DNA from: Planctomycetota bacterium
GTDB taxonomy: Bacteria > Planctomycetota > Planctomycetia > Gemmatales > HRBIN36
DNA: 64,000 nucleotides
Direction of reading: 5' to 3'
NCBI GenBank assembly: GCA_014584395.1
Contig: JACTMY010000013.1
Span: 1 to 64,000 of the forward strand
Shown: in pieces, positions 1 to 8,249 of the stretch
Layout: every line of letters begins with the position of its first letter
Position numbering within the stretch: the stretch's first letter is position 1
Notes under the pieces: generated by a model
Told to the model about the DNA's origin: nothing
What the model saw: the letters and a program-made list of their open reading frames with translations, nothing else
Database searches by the model: none
Position numbers and translations under genes: made by a program

Positions 1-1
1 C

Positions 2-226
2 GACGCCGGCCAAGCGAAAGACCAGGACTACTTCGGCAACATCGAAGGCCACGACGTCGTCGATCACGAGATTCGCATCTTCATGTCGGCGCCGGACTGC
101 CATCGGCTGGTGGAGCATCTGCGGCCTTATTTGAAGAAACTGCCATGGAAGGGCCGGTATCAAGTCCTTAAGCGTTTTGGCGAGTACGTCGATATCGAGG
201 CCCGCGAAGAGTACGTCCGGCTGTAG
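2..226 (+). CDS. Unrecognised protein, C-terminal part only
   Basis: An open frame enters from the left edge and stops at the TAG at 224-226, leaving 74 residues. The visible part is charged and mixed alpha/beta, with the run DHEIRIF, a helix rich in H, L and K, and the ending EEYVRL. Its third-position GC bias matches the real genes nearby, so it is probably a true gene. I do not recognise the family and cannot see the start. The downstream toxin remnant begins only about 70 bases later, so whatever separated the two originally may have been lost. Confidence 0.55.
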   Translation, partial: DAGQAKDQDYFGNIEGHDVVDHEIRIFMSAPDCHRLVEHLRPYLKKLPWKGRYQVLKRFGEYVDIEAREEYVRL

Positions 227-295
227 CCCAAGTCTTGCTTGACACGATTTCAAGCGTCAAACCAACCACGTGCCACGCGATCGCCAGGGGCGTAA

Positions 296-862
296 CGTCC
301 GCGCCAGGTACGGCCGGACCTCCGAGTAGCGGGCCGCCCGGTCGGCACGACGCTCGAACATCCGTTCTATGTTGACGGCAAAGGCTGGACCTCGGCCAAG
401 GATTTGCAGCCGGGCTATCGCTTGCGGACGCTCGATGAGAGCGAACTGCTCGTCGAAGAGGTCTTCGACACCGGCGAATGGCAGACCGTTTACAACGCTC
501 GGATCGCCGACTATCATACGTACTTCGTCCGCGGCCCAGGCTCATCGGCCTTCCTCTGGGCACATAATGTATGCGTAAGCCGTATCCACGACCATCCGGG
601 CTTTGTAAGACATGCAAAGGCCGCTGGCCGAACACACCAAGCGTCTATTGACAGGTTGACAGCTCAACTTGGTAAGGGCAACTTCAATCCTGGCATCGGA
701 ACGAAGAATATATTTGGGAATGTCCTCGAAGCACGAGCAAGGGATGGTGCCAGGGTGTTTTTCCGAACATTGTCGAACGGAGACGCCGAAATTCTAGCGA
801 AATCCTCGAAGGCGAATCAGGACGCTGTTATAAAAATCCTTAAGTACCTGTATGGAGGATAA
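296..862 (+). pseudogene. 5'-truncated polymorphic toxin: Hint domain plus C-terminal toxin tip
   Basis: The frame is open from just after a TAA at 293-295 to the TAA at 860-862, with no credible start or signal region. The clear Hint (intein-like) motifs begin near 344: TTLEHPFYVDGKGW, then DLQPGYRL, then the ADYHTYFV strand and the terminal splice-site-like WAHNVC around 560-575. About 90 residues of toxin follow, including GARVFFR and AEILAKSS. This strand and helix pattern reminds me of RelE/ParE-type RNase toxins, but that is only an inference. Pretoxin-Hint domains normally join a long secreted protein to a variable toxin. Here that long body is missing. Base composition turns AT-richer right after the Hint end. 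The partner immunity gene follows at once. Confidence 0.7.
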
Positions 863-863
863 G

Positions 864-1187
864 ATGCTAAAAGGCCAGCACTTTAAGATAACAGTCCACG
901 CCGGGTTAGAAGGGCTAGACCCAATTTCTGACAACGTGGATGTTGAAGTTATATTTGACGATGGTTCTCGTTATGTGGGGACCTTTTTTACGCTGGAGAA
1001 CATTCAATCAATTTTGGAGAACTATCAGCAATCAGGTGAGTGCATGAAGGGATTTTATTTTTGGGCGACAAACATGATCTTGATTAGAAGATTGAGCCGG
1101 GAGAATATCGCAAAAGTCGTTGCCGACTTGATTTGTAACGGTGAGTTTGAGATAGCATTCTCTCTGGTCCCATCCACTTCAAAGTAA
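864..1187 (+). CDS. Probable immunity protein for the adjacent toxin
   Basis: A 107-residue acidic, soluble protein with no signal peptide. The start at 864 is chosen because GGAGG at 854-858 lies five bases upstream; the in-frame ATG at 852 would put this site inside the gene. The toxin stop overlaps the ribosome site, so the two are translationally coupled, which is the usual toxin-immunity arrangement. The sequence pattern (DVEVIFDDGSRYVGTFFT, then ENIQSILENY, GECMKGFYFW, and a final EFEIAFS) resembles small proteins I recall beside polymorphic toxins. The gene is visibly richer in A and T than its neighbours, consistent with lateral gain. It would protect the cytoplasm by binding the toxin tip. 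Confidence 0.65.
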   Translation: MLKGQHFKITVHAGLEGLDPISDNVDVEVIFDDGSRYVGTFFTLENIQSILENYQQSGECMKGFYFWATNMILIRRLSRENIAKVVADLICNGEFEIAFSLVPSTSK

Positions 1188-1343
1188 TGACCGATGCCCT
1201 CCACGCAGGGCCGGCGCAGCACTGTTTGCCTAGCTTACACCTTTCCACAAAGGATTTCTTCTAAAAACGTCGTGTCCAGTGCCGCGGTCATGCGGTATGC
1301 TTGTCCCATTGTCTGCTCCCGCTCCGCGTGCAAAGGATGACCG

Positions 1344-3713
1344 GTGAATCCCAACAGCGTCCGCATTCTCCTCTTCCTGGCCTTTTTCCTATCCGGCAGC
1401 AGTGGCTTGATTTACCAGACCGTGTGGGTCCGGATGCTCACCCGCTATCTCGGGGCGACGACGTATGCGACGGCCACGGTCCTGGGCGTATTCATGCTGG
1501 GACTGGCCATCGGCAGTTTCCTGGGCGGCAAGCTGGCCGACCGCACGCATCGGCTCATCGGGCTGTATTGCCTGCTGGAGATACTCATCGCGGCCCTGTC
1601 GCCGTTCGCGTCGCTGGCCCTGATCGATGGCTTGGGCCCGCTGTATCTGTCCTGGGCCCAGGCGCTGAGCCATGACGCGGCAGGGCTGTTGGGCGTGCGG
1701 GTGTTGTTCGTGGCGATCTGTCTGTTGCCGCCGACGATCCTGATGGGGGCGACGCTGCCGGTGCTGGTGGCGTTTGTGACGCGGCTGAGTCAGCAGTTTC
1801 AGCAGGGGTTGGGGCGGATGTACGCGGTCAACACCTTTGGAGCCGTGGCGGGGGTGTTGGCGACGGGGTTAGTTTTGCTTGGCGAGTTGGGCGAGAGCGT
1901 GTCGCTTTACTCGGCGGCGACGCTGAACCTGGCGGCGGCGGTGCTGGCCTGCATGCTGTTCGGCCAGGAGATCGGCATCGTGCCGCAACGGCCCCGGCCT
2001 GGCCAGGACCAGGAGGAGCTGACGCCCTTCCACCCCGCCCTCCGCGGGCTGGCACTGCTGACCTTTTTCGTGAGCGGCTTCAGCGCCTTGGCCTATGAGA
2101 TTCTATGGTCGCGGTTGCTGGTGCTCGTTTTGGAAACCAGCATTTACGCCTTTAGCCTGATGCTGGCGGTGTTTCTGCTGGGAATCGCCTGGGGGAGTTG
2201 GGATTCGACCCGTTCCCGGAGAATGATTCAACGGCCGGTGACGGCGTTTGCTCGGTTGGAAATGGGGATCGGCGCCTGGGCGGCGATGGGGCTGGTCCTG
2301 TTGCCCTGGTTCAATGGGCTTTGGCTCCATGCGGGCGGCGGGATGGAGCCGATGTTGACGGTGCCCCTGGTGATCGGCTCGCTCGCCTGTTTGGCCATGG
2401 TGTTGCCGATAGCGTTTCTATTTGGGATGCAGTTTCCGGTGGCGGTGCGCTGCTGCGTGGCTCGGCCCGACGCGCCGGGGCAGTCGACGGGGCGTGCCTA
2501 TCTGGTCAATACGCTGGGGACGGTGGCCGGTTCGCTGCTCACGGGTTTCCTCCTGATCCCGCTGCTGGGCACCGCGCTGACGCTCGTGGCCATCTCGGCG
2601 CTGAACCTCCTGCTCGGCTTCGTGCTGGCCCTGGCGGCGCCGCGGGAGCAGCGTTCGGGATGGACGATGCTTCTGGGTTTGGCGGCGCTGGGGATCGTGG
2701 GCACGGCATTCAGCCTGGGCGATCCCTATCCGGCCATGATCACAACCCGATTGAAGAAGCACCATGGCCCGGGCTGGGAGACCTTCGCCGCGTTCGAACG
2801 GGCGACGGCCACCACCATCGCGGCGGGCGATCGCGCCGAGCCGACGGCCCGCACCTTGCTGGTCAACGGCGTGGGCATGACCCATCTGTGCACCGAGACC
2901 AAGTTGATGGCCCATCTGCCTCATGCCCTGGCGGAGAACCCCAAGCGGATGTGCGTTATTTGCTTTGGCATGGGGACGACCGTCCGCTCCGCGGCCCGGT
3001 ATGGGGATTTGCAGATCGACGCCGTGGACATTGTCCCCGAAGTCTTCGACTGCTTCCGCTTTTTCCACGCCGATGCCGAGCGGATCGCGGCCATGCCGAA
3101 CGTGCGCTTTCACGTGGACGATGGCCGCAATTACCTGCTGGTCCGTCCGGACTTGTACGACGTCATCACCATCGATCCGGCTCCGCCCCTGCATTCAGCG
3201 GGGACCGTGAACCTGTACACGGAGGAGTTTTTCCAATTGTGCCGTTCGCGGTTGACCACGGGGGGCGTCTTCTGCCTGTGGGTTCCCCCGGCGGCCGAGT
3301 CGGAGATTTTGATGATCTTTCGCTCGTTCTTCACGGCCTTTCCCCATGTGACGCTTTGGGGCGCCCATCACACGCCCGGCTTTTATCTCATGGGCAAGCA
3401 CCAACCCTTTGACCTGCGGCCCGAGGCACTGGACCGCTTGGCCCAGACTCTCATGCAGCATCAAGACGATCTGCGGGAGTGGGATCGCCATTACCTCGAA
3501 CCCGAGCGGTTCAAGCAGATGTTGCTGATGGATCGGGAAGCGCTGCGGGAATGGCTGGGGAGTGAGCCGAGGGTAACCGATGACCACCCGCGCACGGAAT
3601 TTCCCCTTTGGCGGCAGTGGTTCGACCCGGCGGGCCATCGCCGGTTGGACGCCAACCTGTTGCGGGAGAAGCTGCAGCGAGGCCTGAAGAAGCCGGCTCC
3701 GCTTCAGCCTTGA
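1344..3713 (+). CDS. Fused MFS-like membrane protein / spermidine-synthase-like domain
   Basis: A 789-residue protein starting at GTG 1344 behind an AAAGGA site. Residues 1 to about 470 form about twelve hydrophobic segments in two halves that look duplicated: FFLSGSSGLIYQTVWVRML near the N-terminus is echoed by FFVSGFSALAYEILWSRLL in the second half. From about 480 on there is a soluble Rossmann methyltransferase-like domain of the spermidine synthase family, with the nucleotide loop FGMGTT near 540, DAVDIVPEV and DDGRNY near 592, and DPAPPLHSAGTVNLYTEEFF. Fused proteins of this kind are common in planctomycetes and proteobacteria, but their substrate is generally unknown, so polyamine synthesis should not be assumed. 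It stands alone between the toxin module and the small secreted proteins. Confidence 0.85.
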   Translation: MNPNSVRILLFLAFFLSGSSGLIYQTVWVRMLTRYLGATTYATATVLGVFMLGLAIGSFLGGKLADRTHRLIGLYCLLEILIAALSPFASLALIDGLGPLYLSWAQALSHDAAGLLGVRVLFVAICLLPPTILMGATLPVLVAFVTRLSQQFQQGLGRMYAVNTFGAVAGVLATGLVLLGELGESVSLYSAATLNLAAAVLACMLFGQEIGIVPQRPRPGQDQEELTPFHPALRGLALLTFFVSGFSALAYEILWSRLLVLVLETSIYAFSLMLAVFLLGIAWGSWDSTRSRRMIQRPVTAFARLEMGIGAWAAMGLVLLPWFNGLWLHAGGGMEPMLTVPLVIGSLACLAMVLPIAFLFGMQFPVAVRCCVARPDAPGQSTGRAYLVNTLGTVAGSLLTGFLLIPLLGTALTLVAISALNLLLGFVLALAAPREQRSGWTMLLGLAALGIVGTAFSLGDPYPAMITTRLKKHHGPGWETFAAFERATATTIAAGDRAEPTARTLLVNGVGMTHLCTETKLMAHLPHALAENPKRMCVICFGMGTTVRSAARYGDLQIDAVDIVPEVFDCFRFFHADAERIAAMPNVRFHVDDGRNYLLVRPDLYDVITIDPAPPLHSAGTVNLYTEEFFQLCRSRLTTGGVFCLWVPPAAESEILMIFRSFFTAFPHVTLWGAHHTPGFYLMGKHQPFDLRPEALDRLAQTLMQHQDDLREWDRHYLEPERFKQMLLMDREALREWLGSEPRVTDDHPRTEFPLWRQWFDPAGHRRLDANLLREKLQRGLKKPAPLQP

Positions 3714-4019
3714 GGTAGCGGGTTGACCTTCCAGGAAAACTTTGCCGATTTTCCACAGTCTACCAGAAAAGCGTTTCCCTCCGGTTTGCAGGAAATGTTC
3801 CGACTTTGCCGGAATCATCGTACTTTTGGGTCGTGAGAGCCGATGATATAAGAGCCAGGGCATCCGCCACGGGTGCCTGGGAGGCATGAGCAAGGGCAAC
3901 GAACACGAAGTTCACATAGGGGTTGGAGCTTGGGGAGCGGCGAACCCGGAAGATAGGGTCAGGTTCGGCCCGCAGGATCAGGCCGACGTCTTCCAGGCCA
4001 ACCAGCGAAAGGAGTCTCC
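3714..4019. other. Intergenic stretch, no gene seen
   Basis: About 306 bases between the fused synthase gene and the first small secreted protein. No ORF with coding character and no clear terminator is visible. A TATAAG hexamer at 3847-3852 could be a -10 box, but it has no matching -35. The last part carries the strong ribosome site GAAAGGAG just before the ATG at 4020. Confidence 0.5.
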
Positions 4020-4433
4020 ATGAAGCGTTTGATGATGGTACTGGTGGCCGGCGCGGCTCTCTTCTGCAGCGCCAACGTGGCCAAAGCGGACTGGGGTTGG
4101 GGTTGCGGCAACAGCGCCCCCAAGGGCAGCTTCTGGAATCGAACCAATTGCCAAAATTGCTGCTCGGCTGATGAAGCCCGCTGGCAGAAGTTCTGGCACG
4201 ATTACTACCGAGCGCTCGGCTCTTATTACAAGAAGCTCGACCGCCTGGATTGGGTGATCTACTACAAATTCCACGGTTATCAGACGGGCGGCTGCGGTCC
4301 AGTCATGCCGCAGAACTGCCAGGCGCAGCGGCCGAATTACGCTCCCGTCTTCGTGAACCCGACGATGCACTGGGGCAACCCGGTCTGCGGTCAAGCCGGG
4401 TGCACTCCCGCGGGCGGCGTCATGCCTCGCTAA
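4020..4433 (+). CDS. Small secreted aromatic- and cysteine-rich protein, function unknown
   Basis: 137 residues starting at ATG 4020 with GAAAGGAG seven bases upstream. The N-terminus is a standard signal peptide (MKRLMMVLVAGAALF, cleavage after AKA around residue 23). The mature part has a cysteine-bearing segment (NCQNCC), then a central helix crowded with W, Y and F (WQKFWHDYYRALGSYYKKL), then a glycine/proline/cysteine-rich tail. Export plus paired cysteines suggests a disulfide-stabilised protein of the periplasm or cell surface. It is a single-gene unit ending at the hairpin at 4466-4495. No known domain recognised. The next gene is also a small signal-peptide protein with CCC clusters, but I see no clear homology between the two. 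Confidence 0.75.
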   Translation: MKRLMMVLVAGAALFCSANVAKADWGWGCGNSAPKGSFWNRTNCQNCCSADEARWQKFWHDYYRALGSYYKKLDRLDWVIYYKFHGYQTGGCGPVMPQNCQAQRPNYAPVFVNPTMHWGNPVCGQAGCTPAGGVMPR

Positions 4434-4767
4434 GTCGATCCATTCCACTCCGGCCCCGGAGATTCGACCCCGAACGCAAGGATGTGTTCGGGGTCGTTTA
4501 TTTGCGCCGCAAGCCATGTCATTTCCTGGAGCCGTCCGCGTTCTGGCGCTGATCCCGCGGCGGGGCATCAAACCTTGAACCACCGCCCGCCCCCCTACGA
4601 ACGGATTTCTTGTCCCAATAGGAACCCGTCTGGCCGAATCCCCCCCATTTACCGCGCGCCGCCCTTCGGGACACGATGGCGTCTGGCCGATGCTAGACCT
4701 GTCGATGGCGAACCACGTTTGGTTTGCGCGAAGAGTGACAATGATAAACCCCTTGGAGGAAATCCCC
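4434..4767. other. Intergenic stretch with terminator, no gene seen
   Basis: 334 bases between the two small secreted-protein genes. It holds the hairpin at 4466-4495. The remainder shows no coding character. A GGAGGA ribosome site at 4755-4760 serves the next gene. Confidence 0.5.
4466..4495 (+). terminator. Hairpin terminator after the first small secreted protein gene
   Basis: Perfect 10-bp inverted repeat GACCCCGAAC / GTTCGGGGTC with a 10-base loop, followed by GTTTATTTG, 32 bases after the stop codon. The T tract is imperfect, so this is a likely but not ideal intrinsic terminator. Confidence 0.65.
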
Positions 4768-5151
4768 ATGCATCGAGCTTTGGGGCGTTACCTGGCCGTG
4801 CTCGCCGTCGTCTTGGGACTGGGCGGCCTGATTTCGTCGGCCAATGCCCAAACCTGGCCGATTCGTTCCTGCCAGCCGAAGAATCAAGCGGCGAACTATC
4901 CGCCGCCGCACGCGCCGATCCCGATTTACCAATGCTGCTGCGGCGTGGGCCGCGTGTATGGCATTGCCGGCCCCACGGACATGCCCGGCATGCCCGCGCA
5001 GCATTTACCGGCGCCCTGCTACTATCCGGGTTGGCGGAACAACGGCGGCCAGGGCGGCGGCTATGGCAATGGTTATGGCTATGGCAGCGGCGGCTCCCCG
5101 TGGATTCGCAGCCCCCGCGATTTCTTCATGATCGATTGCCGGCGCTTCTAA
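4768..5151 (+). CDS. Small secreted glycine/proline/cysteine-rich protein, function unknown
   Basis: 127 residues from ATG 4768, chosen over upstream starts because GGAGGA at 4755-4760 is correctly placed and a signal peptide follows directly (MHRALGRYLAVLAVVLGLGG, cleavage near SANA-Q at residue 27). The mature part has a CCCG cluster, a proline-rich stretch and a GGYGNGYGYGSGG tract before the end. Such low-complexity exported proteins are often structural or surface associated, but nothing identifies the role. A strong terminator follows at 5206, so it is probably transcribed alone. Confidence 0.7.
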   Translation: MHRALGRYLAVLAVVLGLGGLISSANAQTWPIRSCQPKNQAANYPPPHAPIPIYQCCCGVGRVYGIAGPTDMPGMPAQHLPAPCYYPGWRNNGGQGGGYGNGYGYGSGGSPWIRSPRDFFMIDCRRF

Positions 5152-5205
5152 GCGTGGAAACGCCAGAGCTAATGCCGCCAGAGTAGGCGTTTCGCGAAGC
5201 GATGA

Positions 5206-5234
5206 AACCCACGGATGACCTCCGTGGGTTTTTT
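5206..5234 (+). terminator. Intrinsic terminator, strong
   Basis: AACCCACGGA / TCCGTGGGTT, a perfect 10-bp stem with a 5-base loop, running straight into a T tract. It ends transcription of the small secreted protein gene. It sits 35 bases beyond the stop of the convergent transketolase operon and may also serve that side, although the opposite strand has only a short T run. Confidence 0.9.
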
Positions 5235-5268
5235 ACTGGATCAGATTACCGGTAAAAGTTGCCGTTGC

Positions 5269-6198
5269 TCACAGCAACCGGCGCACGGCTTGAACGATGG
5301 CGTCGGCGGTCAAGCCGTACTTGGACAGCAGTTCTTCCGGCTTGCCCGACTCGGCGTAAGTGTCGGGAATCGTGACAAACTGCATGGGCACGGGGTAATG
5401 CTCGGCCAAGGCCAGGGCACACGCGGTGGCCAGGCCGCCGATCTTCAGATGCTCCTCGGCCACGACGACCCGCTTCGTTTCCTGAGCGGCCTTGATCAGG
5501 GCGGCTGCGTCCAGCGGCTTGACCGTGTGCATATCAAGCACCCGCGCGGTGATGCCTTTCTGCTGCAGTTGCTCGGCCGCCGCCAACGCCGGGGCCACCA
5601 TCAGGCCATTGGCGACGATGGCGGCGTCCTTGCCGTCGCGCAGCGGATTGGCGCGGCCCAGAGTGAAGGGCGCCTGGCCCTCGTAGATCAGCGGCACATT
5701 GGGACGGCCGCAGCGCAGATAGGCGGGACCACGATGGTTCACCAGGGCATGGACGGCGGCCGCGGTCGATGGCTCATCGGCCGGCACGACCACGACGAAG
5801 TTGGGCAAGACCGCGGCAAGGGCCACGTCCTCAATGCCCATCTGGGAGGGACCGTCCTCGCCGATCGAGATGCCCGCATGGGTGCCGACGACTTTGACGT
5901 CGAGATTGGGGAAGGCGACCGCCATGCGGAGTTGGTCGAATGCGTTGCACATGACGAAGGCGGCAAAGCTGGCGATCCAGGGCCGCTTGCCGGCCGCCGC
6001 GAACCCGCCCGCCATGCCGACGAGGTTGGACTCGGCGATGCCGACGTTGAAGAAGCGCTCCGGGAAGCGCTTGGCAAAATGTTCGGTGCGGGTGGAGTTG
6101 TGCACGTCGCCGTCCAGGACGACCAGGTCGGGATGGCTGCCGCCCAGTTCCGCGAGGGCGAGTCCAAAAGCTTCGCGGGTCGATTTGCCCAGTTTCAT
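5269..6198 (-). CDS. Transketolase, C-terminal subunit
   Basis: 309 residues. Split transketolases place the pyrimidine-binding and C-terminal domains in a separate subunit; this is that half. The pyrimidine domain covers about residues 1-170, with the conserved glutamate in GIAES (Glu55) that activates the thiamine diphosphate ring and the loop GEDGPSQMG at about 113-120. The C-terminal transketolase domain (about 185-309) includes GLMVAPAL and EEHLKIGGL. With the N-terminal subunit it should move two-carbon units between sugar phosphates in the cytoplasm, unless the pair serves another ketose substrate. It is the last gene of a four-gene minus-strand operon, 28 bases after the second zinc-ribbon protein. 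ATG start, normal length. Confidence 0.9.
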   Translation of the reverse strand: MKLGKSTREAFGLALAELGGSHPDLVVLDGDVHNSTRTEHFAKRFPERFFNVGIAESNLVGMAGGFAAAGKRPWIASFAAFVMCNAFDQLRMAVAFPNLDVKVVGTHAGISIGEDGPSQMGIEDVALAAVLPNFVVVVPADEPSTAAAVHALVNHRGPAYLRCGRPNVPLIYEGQAPFTLGRANPLRDGKDAAIVANGLMVAPALAAAEQLQQKGITARVLDMHTVKPLDAAALIKAAQETKRVVVAEEHLKIGGLATACALALAEHYPVPMQFVTIPDTYAESGKPEELLSKYGLTADAIVQAVRRLL

Positions 6199-6226
6199 TG
6201 CTTCCTTCGCCTTAAAGAGGGGTCGA

Positions 6227-7258
6227 TCAATGGATGAAAATCTGCAAATGGAAGTCGATCAGGCGCCACATGTCCTTTAGCAGCGTAATGTATCGCGTGG
6301 ACCAAATCAGCCATAAAATCCCCATGCCCAGGAGTCCCAGGAAAAAGAGGAGCACGCCAAACACCGGCACCAGCAGCATCATCAAGATGCAGCCGATGAG
6401 CACGGCGAAGGTGCCTCCCGTCAGGCGGCTCCAGGAGCGCATGTGATGCATGGCATGCTGGGCCAGGTCGCGGTCGTTGAGGAAATTGGCCAGCCGGGTC
6501 AAGAAGAGCATGAAGAAGACGAAGCACAGGGCATGGGCGCACAAGCCGATCAATTCGAGGATGTTGTCCTGGCCGCCGAAGACGAATCGGTTGGACCACA
6601 TCAGCCCTTGATACAAGAGGTCCATGATCAGGGCGATAAACATGAAGCCGCTGGCACGCGATTCCGAGGGGACCGACAAACAAAAGATGGACCCCAGCAG
6701 CCCCAGGAACGTCTTGATGCCGCTGTAGATCAGGTAGATGAGCATGATCGTCATGGAGGCATCCTTCATCCGGTTCTCCACCCCTTGGGCAAAGGCTTGC
6801 TGCTGCATGACGTTGGGAGGCGGCTGGCGGCGCGGGACGCGGCCGGGCGGCGGCTGATTGGGGAGGATGTGTTTTTCCATCTCCTCGATGACGATGTTGC
6901 CGACGATGACGGCCGCCATGAGCGCGACCAGGATGCCCCCCGCCAGGCTAAAGATCACCGCCGACCAATGCAGAATGATGCCCATGCGCACCTTCCGCAA
7001 TTCCACGCCATGGATTTGCGGCAGCCAATTGGGTTCATCCAAAATGCGCGCGGGGATGGCCTGGGGGGGCAGCGCGGAGGCTTGTTCGTCTGGCGCGATG
7101 GGCGTGGGCAGATAGATCGGTTCCAAAGGCGCGGCCGCCGCTGTCCTGGCCGGGGCGATCATCAGGACGCCGCACGTGGGGCAAAGGACCTGACGACCCG
7201 CATACGCATCCGGCACGATGAGCGGATGCGCATTCGGACAAAGAAACTCAATCGGCAT
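6227..7258 (-). CDS. Zinc-ribbon membrane protein, paralogue 2
   Basis: 343 residues. The N-terminus has four likely metal ligands at Cys7, His11, Cys26 and Cys29 (CPNAH ... CPTC), the same spacing as in the neighbouring gene. A proline/alanine linker follows, then about six hydrophobic segments from about residue 85 to the end. The motif CLSVPSES near the middle of the membrane part matches CLSIPSES in the paralogue, so both halves of the two proteins are related. The polar N-terminus has no signal peptide and probably faces the cytoplasm. Function unknown. It is separated by only 15 bases from the paralogue and by 28 from the transketolase C-terminal gene, so all are probably co-transcribed. 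Confidence 0.8.
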   Translation of the reverse strand: MPIEFLCPNAHPLIVPDAYAGRQVLCPTCGVLMIAPARTAAAAPLEPIYLPTPIAPDEQASALPPQAIPARILDEPNWLPQIHGVELRKVRMGIILHWSAVIFSLAGGILVALMAAVIVGNIVIEEMEKHILPNQPPPGRVPRRQPPPNVMQQQAFAQGVENRMKDASMTIMLIYLIYSGIKTFLGLLGSIFCLSVPSESRASGFMFIALIMDLLYQGLMWSNRFVFGGQDNILELIGLCAHALCFVFFMLFLTRLANFLNDRDLAQHAMHHMRSWSRLTGGTFAVLIGCILMMLLVPVFGVLLFFLGLLGMGILWLIWSTRYITLLKDMWRLIDFHLQIFIH

Positions 7259-7273
7259 GAAAGGGTCTCATCC

Positions 7274-8221
7274 CTAGGCGCGGATTTCGTTTTGCATGGC
7301 GTCCAGCAGTCTAATGTACAGGATCAGCCAAAAGATGGCCCATACCGCCAAGGCGAGAATGGCGAGTCCGCCGATGCATACTATGCCCAAGCCCGCATTG
7401 GGATTCATGCCTCCCGCGGCCAAGCCCATCGCTGTAAAGATGATGAAGACCAACACGGCTGCGATCGGAACCACGATGGCCTGGATGAGCAAATTGGTCG
7501 CCCGGCTTTCCAGGGAGCGGCGCCGGAGATAGCGCGCCACGCGCTTGAGGAACACAAAGAAGAGGATGAAGGAAACAAAGATTAAAACCATCACAACGAT
7601 GGAGAACACCGAGTTATCCTTGAAGGCAAGGTCATTGATCAAGGCGAGCGGCAAGCAAATGATGTCGAGTCCAAAGGACACCATGATCAATTCCTTGGCG
7701 CCTGATTCGGAAGGAATGGATAGGCAATAATAAGAGCCGGTAATGCCGAGGGCCAAACTCACAATGCGAACCAAAAGACCGATCCCAACCGCCAGCATGC
7801 CAAGGGTGTTCGCTGCGCCCGCCCCTCTGCCCCCCGCTCCTTGATTTCCTGCAATCATCCCGCCAAAGAAGATCAACAAGAAAATGAGAATGATCCCCAC
7901 CACGATCGTGATGATCTTGGCCTTGTGAAAGCCCAGCCCCGTGCGGACGCGGCTCATCATCACCCGCTTGCTCGAGCGGCGCGGCGCATCCTCCTCATAG
8001 TCATCCTCCCCTGGCGGTTCCCAATCGTCTTCCTCTTGGCGGCGCGAGCGCGCGGAGCGAGGGGAAGACACCACTTCCGCCCGGGCCACCGGCGGCGCGG
8101 GGTCGGGCGGCGGCGGCACCACCATGATCACCTGGCAAGCCGGACATTGCACCTTCTTGCCGACGTGGGCGGGGTCCACGGCCAGGACATGCCCTTGCGG
8201 GCAGCGAATGTGGAAGGACAT
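7274..8221 (-). CDS. Zinc-ribbon membrane protein, paralogue 1
   Basis: 315 residues. Cys7, His11, Cys26 and Cys29 (CPQGH ... CPAC) form a predicted zinc ribbon at the very N-terminus. A charged linker (RRQEEDDWEPPGEDDYEEDA, about residues 60-80) precedes about five or six membrane segments, the first being IITIVVGIILIFLLIFFGG. The middle motif CLSIPSES and the final aromatic helix (FWLILYIRLLDAM) recur in the next gene. ATG start. It lies 28 bases downstream of the transketolase N-terminal subunit. I know no function for this architecture. A link to the enzyme pair is suggested only by position. Confidence 0.8.
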   Translation of the reverse strand: MSFHIRCPQGHVLAVDPAHVGKKVQCPACQVIMVVPPPPDPAPPVARAEVVSSPRSARSRRQEEDDWEPPGEDDYEEDAPRRSSKRVMMSRVRTGLGFHKAKIITIVVGIILIFLLIFFGGMIAGNQGAGGRGAGAANTLGMLAVGIGLLVRIVSLALGITGSYYCLSIPSESGAKELIMVSFGLDIICLPLALINDLAFKDNSVFSIVVMVLIFVSFILFFVFLKRVARYLRRRSLESRATNLLIQAIVVPIAAVLVFIIFTAMGLAAGGMNPNAGLGIVCIGGLAILALAVWAIFWLILYIRLLDAMQNEIRA

Positions 8222-8249
8222 GAGGATCTCGCTTCGTCACAAACCTGGA

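Noticed and set aside
3824..3852. Promoter before the first small secreted protein gene
   Set aside because: TATAAG is a fair -10, but the upstream TTTTGG matches the -35 poorly and lies 190 bases from the start.
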